Source of the DNA: an uncultured Oscillospiraceae bacterium
GTDB taxonomy: Bacteria > Bacillota > Clostridia > Oscillospirales > Acutalibacteraceae
Reading direction: 5' to 3'
DNA: 47,933 nucleotides
Assembly (NCBI GenBank): GCA_900545655.1
Contig: UQZY01000013.1
Location: forward strand, 1-47,933
Positions 40,613-47,933 of this stretch are shown here, piece by piece; the first letter of the stretch is position 1; the number at the start of each line of letters is the position of its first letter. The notes under the pieces were generated by a model that ran no database searches, was not told the origin of the DNA, and saw only the letters and a program-made list of their open reading frames with translations. Made by a program: the position numbers and the translations under genes.

Positions 40613-43600
40613 ATGACAGATATTCAGACAACCAATACAAACGAATTGGAATTTGAGTCTATAAGAATAGGTCTTGCTTCACCGGATGAAATCCGCAAGT
40701 GGTCTTACGGCGAAGTTAAGAAGCCTGAAACCATAAATTACAGAACACTTAAGCCGGAGCGTGACGGTCTTTACTGTGAGCGTATTTTCGGACCTACAAA
40801 GGACTGGGAATGCTATTGCGGAAAGTACAAGAGAATCCGTTATAAGGGAAAGGTCTGCGAGCGCTGCGGTGTTGAGATAACAAAGGCAAAGGTAAGACGT
40901 GAGCGTATGGGTCACGTTGAACTTGCGGCTCCGGTATCTCATATCTGGTACTTCAAGGGTATTCCTTCCAGAATGGGTCTTATGCTTGACCTTTCTCCGA
41001 GAAACCTTGAAAAGGTACTTTATTTTGCACTTTATATCGTTACGGATCCGGGCTCGACTCCTCTCGAGAAATATCAGGTTCTTTCAGAAAAAGAATATGA
41101 GGATATGCGCGAGAAGTATGAGGATGAGTTTGAAGCGGGAATGGGTGCGGAAGCTATCAAAAAGCTTCTTGCGGAGATAGATGTCCCCGCTCTTGCAGAG
41201 CAGCTCCGTGAAGAGCTCTCAACAGCAAGCGGTCAGAAAAAGGCAAGACTCTTAAAGCGTCTTGAGGTTGTTGACGCATTCAACAACTCAAACAACCGCC
41301 CCGAATGGATGATTCTTGACGTGATTCCGGTTATTCCGCCGGATATCCGTCCTATGGTCCAGCTTGACGGCGGACGTTTTGCAACATCTGACCTGAATGA
41401 TCTTTACAGAAGAGTTATCAATCGTAACAACCGTCTTAAGAGACTTCTCGAGCTCGGTGCGCCTGACATAATCATCCGCAACGAGAAGAGAATGCTTCAG
41501 GAGGCAGTTGATGCGCTCATAGACAACGGCCGCAGAGGCAGACCGGTTACAGGACCCAACAACAGACCCCTTAAGTCCCTTTCGGATATGCTCAAGGGTA
41601 AGCAGGGACGTTTCCGTCAGAACCTCCTCGGTAAACGTGTTGACTATTCCGGACGTTCCGTTATCGTTGTAGGTCCCGAGCTTAAGATGTACCAGTGCGG
41701 ACTTCCTAAGGAGATGGCACTTGAGCTCTTCAAGCCATTCGTAATGAAGAGACTTGTTGAGACGGGTGTTGCCGGTAACATAAAGTCTGCACGTAAGATG
41801 GTAGAGCGTTCAAAGGACGAGGTATGGGACGCGCTCGAGGTTGTGATAAAGGATCATCCCGTAATGCTCAACCGTGCTCCTACACTTCACAGACTCGGTA
41901 TTCAGGCTTTTGAGCCGGTGCTTGTTGACGGCAGAGCCATAAAACTTCATCCGCTCGCTTGTACGGCATTCAACGCCGACTTCGACGGAGACCAGATGGC
42001 TGTTCATGTTCCTCTTTCTGCAGAGGCACAGGCAGAGGCACGTTTTCTCATGCTTGCGGCAAACAACCTTTTAAAGCCTTCTGACGGACGTCCGGTTACT
42101 GTTCCCACTCAGGATATGGTACTCGGTTCTTACTACCTCACGCTTGATAAAGATGGTGAACCCGGAGAGGGCAAGGTATTCAGAGACGTTAACGAAGCTC
42201 AGATGGCTTATGACGAAGGTGCCATAACACTTCACTCAAGGATAAAGATCCGCATAACTAAGGTATTTGACGGAAAGCCGGAGTCTGCTCTTATCGAGAC
42301 AACTCTCGGAAAGGTTATATTTAACACTCCGATTCCTCAGGACCTCGGTTTTGTTGACAGAAGTATTCCGGAAAACAAATTCCGTCTTGAGTGTGAGATG
42401 CTTATTAACAAGAAGTCTCTCGGTAAGATAATCGAAAAATGTATTGAGAAGCACGGCACGGCAAAGACCTCGGAGGTGCTTGATGCTATTAAGGCTCAGG
42501 GTTATAAGTACTCTACTCTTTCGGGTATAACGGTTGCGGTAAGTGACGCAAAGATTCCCGAGAGCAAGAAGCAGTATATTGCCGAGACAGAGGAAAAGAT
42601 TACAAATATCGAAAAGCTTTATGAACGCGGTATGCTTTCTCAGTCAGAGTGCTCACGCCTTAAGATAAGAGAGTGGGCAGAGTGTACTGACAGAGTGTCC
42701 GGCGGACTTAAGGAAAACCTCGGACGCTACAATCCTATCTTCATGATGATTGACTCCGGTGCCCGTGGTTCTGACTCACAGCTTCGTCAGCTTGCCGGAA
42801 TGCGCGGACTTATCGCCAACACTGCAGGTAAGACAATTGAAATTCCCATTCGTGCCAACTACCGTGAGGGACTTAACATAATTGAGTACTTCATTTCTTC
42901 ACGTGGTGCTCGTAAGGGTCTTGCGGATACCGCTCTCCGTACAGCTGACTCGGGTTACCTTACAAGACGTCTTGTTGACGTTTCACAGGAAGTAATCGTT
43001 CACGAAGAGGACTGCGGATGCCATGAGGGTATTGCGGTTTACGACATCATGGCTGACGGTCGCGTTATAGAGGAGCTCGCAGAGAGACTCGAGGGACGTT
43101 ATCTTGTTGAAGATCTTGTTGATGAAAAGACAGGAGAACTTATTCAGTCGGCTGAGGATATGATGTCCAAGGAGGACGCAGCACGCGTTGAAAAATACGT
43201 TAAAGATCATACTCCCGAGGGAGAAAGAGCCGAGATACGTATTCGTTCACTTCTCACATGTCATGCACACCACGGTGTCTGCATGAAGTGTTACGGTAAA
43301 AACCTTGCAACAGGTGGCTCCGTAACAGTCGGTGAGGCAGTCGGTATCATTGCAGCTCAGTCTATCGGTGAGCCTGGTACACAGCTTACGATGAGAACCT
43401 TCCATACCGGCGGTGTTGCATCTGCGGCGGATATCACTCAGGGTCTTCCGAGAGTTGAGGAATTGTTTGAGGCGCGTAAGCCTAAGACTCTTGCAATTCT
43501 TTCTGAAATTGACGGTACTGTTTCAATTCAGGAAATAAAGAAGAGTAAGTATGTTGTCGTTACCAATGCCGATGAGGGACTTGAAAAGCAGTACCTTATT

Positions 43601-44281
43601 CCGTATGGCTTGAGACTCCGTCAGCGTATACAGGACGGTGCGCATGTTGACAAGGGTGAGGCCCTTACAGAGGGCTCGCTCAATCCGCATGACCTTCTCG
43701 ACATCATGGGCGTTGACGCTGTTTATGACTATCTTATCCGTGAGGTTCAGAGTGCGTACAGAACACAGGGTGTTGACATCAACGACAAGCATATTGAGGT
43801 TATCATCCGTCAGATGATGAAGAAGATAAAGGTTCTTGAAGTTGGCGAGACGGATCTTCTCTCAGGCTCCGTTATCGAAAAGTCCGAATTCTACGCCGCA
43901 AACAGAAAGGTTACAAAGGCAGCGAAGGCAGAGGACAGAGAGCCTGCACTTGCAGTAGGTGAGCCGATGCTTCTCGGTATCACCAAAGCATCTCTTGCAA
44001 CTGAGTCATTCCTTTCGGCAGCTTCATTCCAGGAGACGACAAGAGTTCTTACGGATGCCGCTATCAAGGGTAAGACGGATCCTCTGAGCGGTCTTAAGGA
44101 GAACGTTATCATCGGTAAGCTTCTTCCGTCAGGTACGGGTATGAAATGCTATTCTGATGTTGAGGTTATCAAAAAAGAGGATGAATTCAATACCATAGAC
44201 GCCGACCTCTTTATGAGTGATGACGAGATCGTTGAAAGCACCGGCGAAAACGAAACGGTCGAAAACGAGATTTCAGACTAA
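40613..44281 (+). CDS. rpoC: RNA polymerase beta' subunit
   Basis: 1222 residues. The N-terminal zinc ribbon C-Y-C-G-K and C-E-R-C-G near residue 65, the catalytic N-A-D-F-D-G-D near residue 455 with the three Mg-binding aspartates, and the second zinc site (C-G-C..C-x6-C-x2-C near residue 800-890) are present. R-T-F-H-T-G-G in the trigger loop region is intact. Acidic tail. Cotranscribed with rpoB. There is no L7Ae-like gene between it and rpsL. Confidence 0.97.
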   Translation: MTDIQTTNTNELEFESIRIGLASPDEIRKWSYGEVKKPETINYRTLKPERDGLYCERIFGPTKDWECYCGKYKRIRYKGKVCERCGVEITKAKVRRERMGHVELAAPVSHIWYFKGIPSRMGLMLDLSPRNLEKVLYFALYIVTDPGSTPLEKYQVLSEKEYEDMREKYEDEFEAGMGAEAIKKLLAEIDVPALAEQLREELSTASGQKKARLLKRLEVVDAFNNSNNRPEWMILDVIPVIPPDIRPMVQLDGGRFATSDLNDLYRRVINRNNRLKRLLELGAPDIIIRNEKRMLQEAVDALIDNGRRGRPVTGPNNRPLKSLSDMLKGKQGRFRQNLLGKRVDYSGRSVIVVGPELKMYQCGLPKEMALELFKPFVMKRLVETGVAGNIKSARKMVERSKDEVWDALEVVIKDHPVMLNRAPTLHRLGIQAFEPVLVDGRAIKLHPLACTAFNADFDGDQMAVHVPLSAEAQAEARFLMLAANNLLKPSDGRPVTVPTQDMVLGSYYLTLDKDGEPGEGKVFRDVNEAQMAYDEGAITLHSRIKIRITKVFDGKPESALIETTLGKVIFNTPIPQDLGFVDRSIPENKFRLECEMLINKKSLGKIIEKCIEKHGTAKTSEVLDAIKAQGYKYSTLSGITVAVSDAKIPESKKQYIAETEEKITNIEKLYERGMLSQSECSRLKIREWAECTDRVSGGLKENLGRYNPIFMMIDSGARGSDSQLRQLAGMRGLIANTAGKTIEIPIRANYREGLNIIEYFISSRGARKGLADTALRTADSGYLTRRLVDVSQEVIVHEEDCGCHEGIAVYDIMADGRVIEELAERLEGRYLVEDLVDEKTGELIQSAEDMMSKEDAARVEKYVKDHTPEGERAEIRIRSLLTCHAHHGVCMKCYGKNLATGGSVTVGEAVGIIAAQSIGEPGTQLTMRTFHTGGVASAADITQGLPRVEELFEARKPKTLAILSEIDGTVSIQEIKKSKYVVVTNADEGLEKQYLIPYGLRLRQRIQDGAHVDKGEALTEGSLNPHDLLDIMGVDAVYDYLIREVQSAYRTQGVDINDKHIEVIIRQMMKKIKVLEVGETDLLSGSVIEKSEFYAANRKVTKAAKAEDREPALAVGEPMLLGITKASLATESFLSAASFQETTRVLTDAAIKGKTDPLSGLKENVIIGKLLPSGTGMKCYSDVEVIKKEDEFNTIDADLFMSDDEIVESTGENETVENEISD

Positions 44282-44302
44282 AAAACAGTATATTTTTAAT
44301 GA

Positions 44303-44341
44303 TTTTACCCTATTGACAAAGCCTTGTTGATAGGGTAAAAT
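44303..44341 (+). promoter_or_regulatory. rpsL promoter embedded in a long palindrome
   Basis: TTGACA (44313-44318), 17 bases, TAAAAT (44336-44341). An 11-bp perfect inverted repeat TTTTACCCTAT (44303-44313) and ATAGGGTAAAA (44330-44340) overlaps both boxes; inner bases TGACAA/TTGTTG extend the stem with two G-U pairs to a four-base loop. No T-run follows, so it is not a standard terminator. Confidence 0.75.
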
Positions 44342-44384
44342 ACTTACTTGCCTATGTGCAAATTTTTATTGGAGGTGAAATAGA

Positions 44385-44810
44385 TTGCCAACCTTTAACC
44401 AACTTGTTCGTCAGGGTAGAAAAACTTCTGAAAAGAAGGCTAAAGCACCAGCACTTTTGAAGGGTCTCAACTCAAAGAAGAACGTTCTCACAGATAACGA
44501 TTCTCCGCAGAAGAGAGGCGTATGTACTGCTGTTAAAACCGCAACACCGAAAAAGCCTAACTCAGCGCTTCGTAAGATTGCCAGAGTTCGTCTCACAAAC
44601 GGTATTGAGGTATCAGCTTACATCCCGGGTGTAGGTCATAACCTTCAGGAACACAGTGTCGTTCTCATCAGAGGCGGACGTGTTAAGGATCTTCCCGGTG
44701 TGCGTTACCATATTGTTCGTGGTACGCTTGATACACAGGGCGTAAACGGCAGAATGCAGGCTCGTTCAAAGTACGGTGCCAAGAAGCCGAAGGCTGCTAA
44801 GAAGGCATAA
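44385..44810 (+). CDS. rpsL: 30S ribosomal protein S12
   Basis: 141 residues from TTG 44385 with GGAGGTG upstream. Starts M-P-T-F-N-Q-L-V-R. The decoding-site loops T-P-K-K-P-N-S-A-L-R-K and G-G-R-V-K-D-L-P-G-V-R-Y are intact, with the lysines where streptomycin-resistance changes occur unchanged. It has the S12 C-terminal K-Y-G-A-K-K-P-K-A. First gene of the str operon here. Confidence 0.97.
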   Translation: MPTFNQLVRQGRKTSEKKAKAPALLKGLNSKKNVLTDNDSPQKRGVCTAVKTATPKKPNSALRKIARVRLTNGIEVSAYIPGVGHNLQEHSVVLIRGGRVKDLPGVRYHIVRGTLDTQGVNGRMQARSKYGAKKPKAAKKA

Positions 44811-44986
44811 GCCGGAGATCCGAAAAATTCGTAAAAGACAGAATCTTCTTGCAGGCTGTGCATAAGCTGCACAACAATGCTAAGAGTGTATATATTGTTT
44901 TTATTGTATATGCCTCTGCATTGGCGCCACGGGAATTTTGTCACTCGAGTACCTATGATATCATTATTATGAAGGAGGGAAGCGAA
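44811..44986 (+). other. rpsL-rpsG intergenic region
   Basis: 176 bases, longer than is usual between these genes. It has a small inverted repeat TGTGCA/TGCACA around a TAAGC loop, near 44858-44874, and an AT-rich stretch at 44885-44912. In E. coli the rpsL-rpsG gap binds S7 for translational feedback; a similar role here is only a guess. No gene is seen. Confidence 0.4.
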
Positions 44987-45457
44987 GTGCCAAGAAGAGG
45001 CCAGATAGCAAAACGTGATGTTTTGCCAGATCCGCTTTACAATTCAAAACTCGTAACACGACTTATCAACAGTGTTATGTATGATGGTAAAAAGGGTGTA
45101 GCTCAGAAAATTGTCTACGACGCTTTTGACATCATTAAGGAAAAAACAGGCAGAGAGCCACTCGAAGTTTTCGATGAGGCTATGGAAAACGTAATGCCTT
45201 TACTTGAGGTAAAAGCTCGCCGTATAGGTGGTGCTACTTACCAGGTACCCATAGAGGTACGTCCGGAAAGAAGACAGACTTTAGGTCTTCGTTGGATTAC
45301 TCTCTACGCTCGTCAGCGTTCTGAAAGAACAATGAAGGAAAGACTCGCAAACGAAATTCTTGATGCTACAAACCAGTCAGGAGCTGCATTCAAGAGACGT
45401 GAAGAAATGCACAGAATGGCAGAAGCAAACAAGGCTTTTGCTCATTTCAGATGGTAA
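44987..45457 (+). CDS. rpsG: 30S ribosomal protein S7
   Basis: 156 residues from GTG 44987, with AAGGAGG 8 bases upstream; a longer frame to 44849 is spurious. It begins M-P-R-R-G-Q-I-A-K-R, has G-G-A-T-Y-Q-V-P-I-E-V-R-P-E-R-R and R-W-I-T-L-Y-A-R, and ends A-F-A-H-F-R-W, as standard S7. It nucleates assembly of the 30S head on 16S rRNA. Confidence 0.97.
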   Translation: MPRRGQIAKRDVLPDPLYNSKLVTRLINSVMYDGKKGVAQKIVYDAFDIIKEKTGREPLEVFDEAMENVMPLLEVKARRIGGATYQVPIEVRPERRQTLGLRWITLYARQRSERTMKERLANEILDATNQSGAAFKRREEMHRMAEANKAFAHFRW

Positions 45458-45496
45458 AAGAGTCGCTTATAGCGTAATATTAGTGGGAGGAAAACA

Positions 45497-47575
45497 ATGC
45501 CAAGACAGGTTTCGCTGGAAATGACCAGGAACATCGGTATCATGGCGCATATCGACGCAGGTAAGACTACGACTACAGAGCGTATTCTCTACTACACGGG
45601 TGTTAACCACAAGATCGGTGAAACACACGACGGTGCGGCTACCATGGACTGGATGGCTCAGGAGCAGGAGCGTGGTATCACCATCACATCCGCTGCTACC
45701 ACTTGTTTCTGGAAAAATCACAGAATCAATATTATCGACACCCCGGGTCACGTTGACTTTACAGTAGAAGTGCAGCGTTCACTTCGTGTACTTGACGGCT
45801 CTGTAACAGTTCTCTGTGCAAAGGGCGGTGTTGAGCCTCAGTCTGAAACAGTATGGCGTCAGGCTGATGAGTATAGTGTACCCCGTATGATCTACGTAAA
45901 TAAGATGGACATTATGGGTGCAAACTTCTATAACGTTCTTGACATGATCAAGGAGCGTTTTAAGTGCAATGCCGTACCTATTCAGTTGCCTATAGGCGCT
46001 GAATCAGAGTTCAAGGGAATCATTGATCTCATTAACATGAGAGCAGAGGTTTACTATGATGACCTTGGTAAGGATGTACGTGACGAGGAAATTCCCGAGG
46101 ACATGAAAGAGCTTGCTCAGAAGTACCATGATGAGCTTATCGAAGCAGTAGCTTCCTGTGATGACGACCTTATGGAGAAGTACTTCGCAGGCGAGGAGCT
46201 CACAGTTGAAGAAATCAAAAAGACAGTTCGTAAAGCCACAATAGCAAATGACATGGTGCCTGTTACATGCGGTACCTCTTATCGTAACAAGGGTGTTCAG
46301 CCACTCCTTGACGCAATTGTGGATTATATGCCTGCTCCTACAGACATCCCTGCTATCAAGGGCACAAACCCCGACACAGGTGAGGAAGAGGACAGACATT
46401 CATCTGACTCGGAGCCGTTCTCAGCTCTCGCATTCAAGATTGCAACAGACCCATTTGTAGGCAAACTCTGCTTCTTCCGTGTTTACTCGGGAACAGTAGA
46501 CGCAGGTGCAACGGTTCTTAACTCGGTTAAGGATAAGAACGAGCGTATGGGACGTATTCTTCAGATGCACGCAAATCACAGACAGGATCTTGAGACCGTA
46601 TACGCAGGAGATATCGCAGCATGTGTAGGTGTAAAGAACACTACAACAGGTGATACTCTCTGTGATCCCAAGCATCCCGTAATTCTCGAATCAATGAACT
46701 TCCCTGATCCGGTTATCCGTGTTGCTATTGAGCCGAAGACTAAGGCAGGACAGGAAAAAATGGGTATTGCCCTTTCCAAGCTTGCCGAGGAGGATCCGAC
46801 GTTCAAGTGCTATACAGATGAGGAAACGGGACAGACAATCATTGCAGGTATGGGTGAGCTTCATCTTGAAATAATCGTTGACAGACTTCTTCGTGAATTT
46901 AAAGTTGAAGCAAACGTAGGTAAGCCTCAGGTTGCTTACCGTGAGACAATTACAACCGAAGCTGATGAGGATTGCAAGTATAAGCGTCAGTCAGGCGGTA
47001 GCGGTCAGTACGCTCATATCAAGATTAAGATTGAACCGAATCCGGGCAAGGGATACGAGTTTGTTAACGCCGTTGTCGGTGGCTCTGTACCGAAGGAATT
47101 CATTCCTGCCGCAGAGGCCGGTATCAAGGGCGCTATGAACACAGGTGTTCTTGCGGGATACAACGTTGAAGACGTTAAGGTTACGATCTATGACGGTTCT
47201 TATCATGAGGTTGACTCATCTGAGATGGCGTTCAAGATCTGCGGATCCATGGCATTCAAGAATGCTATGAGAAAAGCAAATCCGGTACTTATGGAGCCTA
47301 TGATGAAGGTTTCCGTTACAACGCCGGATGACTACGTTGGTGACGTTATCGGTGACATCAACTCACGTCGTGGAATCATGAAGGGTATGGAACCGAGAAA
47401 CGGTGCAACCCAGATCAACGCAGACGTTCCGCTTGCATCCATGTTCGGATATGCAACAGACCTTCGTTCAAAGACCCAGGGACGTGCATCATACGTTATG
47501 GAACCAAGCCATTACACAGAGGTACCGAAGTCAATTGCCGACACTATTATCAGTGACAGGAGCAAGAAAGACTAA
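45497..47575 (+). CDS. fusA: Elongation factor G
   Basis: 692 residues. G1 motif A-H-I-D-A-G-K-T-T near residue 17, R-G-I-T-I near residue 56, D-T-P-G-H and N-K-M-D give the GTPase; the domain order matches translocase EF-G, with domain IV starting near G-G-S-G-Q-Y-A near residue 500 and the C-terminal R-R-G-I segment. GGAGG precedes ATG 45497. Followed by a separate tuf promoter. Confidence 0.97.
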   Translation: MPRQVSLEMTRNIGIMAHIDAGKTTTTERILYYTGVNHKIGETHDGAATMDWMAQEQERGITITSAATTCFWKNHRINIIDTPGHVDFTVEVQRSLRVLDGSVTVLCAKGGVEPQSETVWRQADEYSVPRMIYVNKMDIMGANFYNVLDMIKERFKCNAVPIQLPIGAESEFKGIIDLINMRAEVYYDDLGKDVRDEEIPEDMKELAQKYHDELIEAVASCDDDLMEKYFAGEELTVEEIKKTVRKATIANDMVPVTCGTSYRNKGVQPLLDAIVDYMPAPTDIPAIKGTNPDTGEEEDRHSSDSEPFSALAFKIATDPFVGKLCFFRVYSGTVDAGATVLNSVKDKNERMGRILQMHANHRQDLETVYAGDIAACVGVKNTTTGDTLCDPKHPVILESMNFPDPVIRVAIEPKTKAGQEKMGIALSKLAEEDPTFKCYTDEETGQTIIAGMGELHLEIIVDRLLREFKVEANVGKPQVAYRETITTEADEDCKYKRQSGGSGQYAHIKIKIEPNPGKGYEFVNAVVGGSVPKEFIPAAEAGIKGAMNTGVLAGYNVEDVKVTIYDGSYHEVDSSEMAFKICGSMAFKNAMRKANPVLMEPMMKVSVTTPDDYVGDVIGDINSRRGIMKGMEPRNGATQINADVPLASMFGYATDLRSKTQGRASYVMEPSHYTEVPKSIADTIISDRSKKD

Positions 47576-47584
47576 TAAATAAAA

Positions 47585-47617
47585 GTGCTTGCAAACAAGC
47601 ACGCTATTTGGTACAAT
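47585..47617 (+). promoter_or_regulatory. tuf promoter overlapping a hairpin
   Basis: TTGCAA (47589-47594), 17 bases, TACAAT (47612-47617). The perfect hairpin GTGCTTG-CAAA-CAAGCAC (47585-47602) contains the -35 box. The hairpin lacks a T-run. Confidence 0.55.
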
Positions 47618-47660
47618 ATCAACGAAATTCAATCACGTTTAATAAAAGGAGGATTTTCCA

Positions 47661-47933
47661 ATGGCAAAGGAAAAGTTTGAAAGAAATAAACCCCATGTTA
47701 ACATTGGTACTATCGGTCACGTTGACCACGGTAAGACAACTCTTACAGCTGCTATCACAAAGACTCTCGCAATGAAGGGCTTTGCAAAGTTTGAGGACTA
47801 TGCAGAAATCGATAAGGCTCCGGAAGAGAGAGAGCGTGGTATAACAATTAACACTGCACACGTTGAGTATGAGACAGAAAAGCGTCACTATGCTCACGTT
47901 GACTGCCCGGGTCACGCCGACTATATCAAGAAC
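47661..47933 (+). CDS. tuf: Elongation factor Tu, 3' truncated by window end
   Basis: The first 91 codons are present. It begins M-A-K-E-K-F-E-R-N-K-P-H-V-N-I-G-T, with P-loop G-H-V-D-H-G-K-T near residue 19, switch I R-G-I-T-I-N near residue 59 and D-C-P-G-H-A-D-Y near residue 81. AAGGAGG lies 8 bases upstream of ATG 47661. It delivers aminoacyl-tRNA to the ribosome. Confidence 0.97.
   Translation, partial: MAKEKFERNKPHVNIGTIGHVDHGKTTLTAAITKTLAMKGFAKFEDYAEIDKAPEERERGITINTAHVEYETEKRHYAHVDCPGHADYIKN

Noticed and set aside
44303..44341. Interpretation as a plain rpoC terminator.
   Set aside because: There is no T-run after either arm, and the arms hold a near-consensus promoter with 17-base spacing.

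Overview
The window looks like a chromosomal piece of an anaerobic Gram-positive Clostridia member, probably close to the gut Oscillospirales/Ruminococcaceae. This rests on gene content and style, not on a database search: strong AGGAGG-type ribosome sites with many GTG/TTG starts, a type III glutamine synthetase, YlbF, DUF177-rpmF, a DUF512 radical-SAM protein, a tungsten aldehyde:ferredoxin oxidoreductase cassette, QueT, and the rpoBC-rpsL-rpsG-fusA-tuf block. No rRNA, CRISPR array, insertion sequence or prophage was seen.

Layout. 1-174: end of a tRNA-Gly, a tRNA-Cys and a terminator. 202-2071: azlCD amino-acid exporter facing a TcdA-like E1 enzyme. 2358-5403: a homocysteine methyltransferase/B12 protein that lacks a folate domain, then an amidohydrolase. 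5551-7511 (minus): ttcA-like tRNA thiolase and a frameshifted acyltransferase. 7601-10660: copper operon csoR-copA, whose 3' end carries a CopZ-like domain with its own Shine-Dalgarno and ATG. 10738-13417: AOR, a MoaD-like protein and a four-cluster ferredoxin. 13558-16730: membrane-anchored phosphodiester glycosidase, then a minus-strand lipase-PAP2 pair. 16939-23625: miaB, ylbF, mutS, mutL. 23728-26397: an AT-rich insert with a MarR regulator and a membrane hydrolase interrupted by an in-frame TAG. 26434-29147 (minus): glnN and queT, with a preQ1-I-like element between them. 29338-35694: pgi, a small P-loop protein, DUF177, rpmF, DUF512, der, DUF1275. 35963-36370 (minus): ndk. 36545-47933: rpoB, rpoC, rpsL, rpsG, fusA and the start of tuf.

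Most of the window is housekeeping: tRNA modification (ttcA, miaB, tcdA, queT), mismatch repair (mutSL), translation and transcription. Accessory interest lies in the copper operon, the AOR cassette, the MarR/hydrolase island and the short regulatory DNA. Many promoters overlap perfect inverted repeats that look like operators. The strongest candidates for something new are the nested CopZ start inside copA, the preQ1-like element with an extra hairpin, the rpsL promoter built into a long palindrome, and the 13-bp minisatellite before the DUF512 gene. I did not find a multi-gene system that I would call clearly undescribed.
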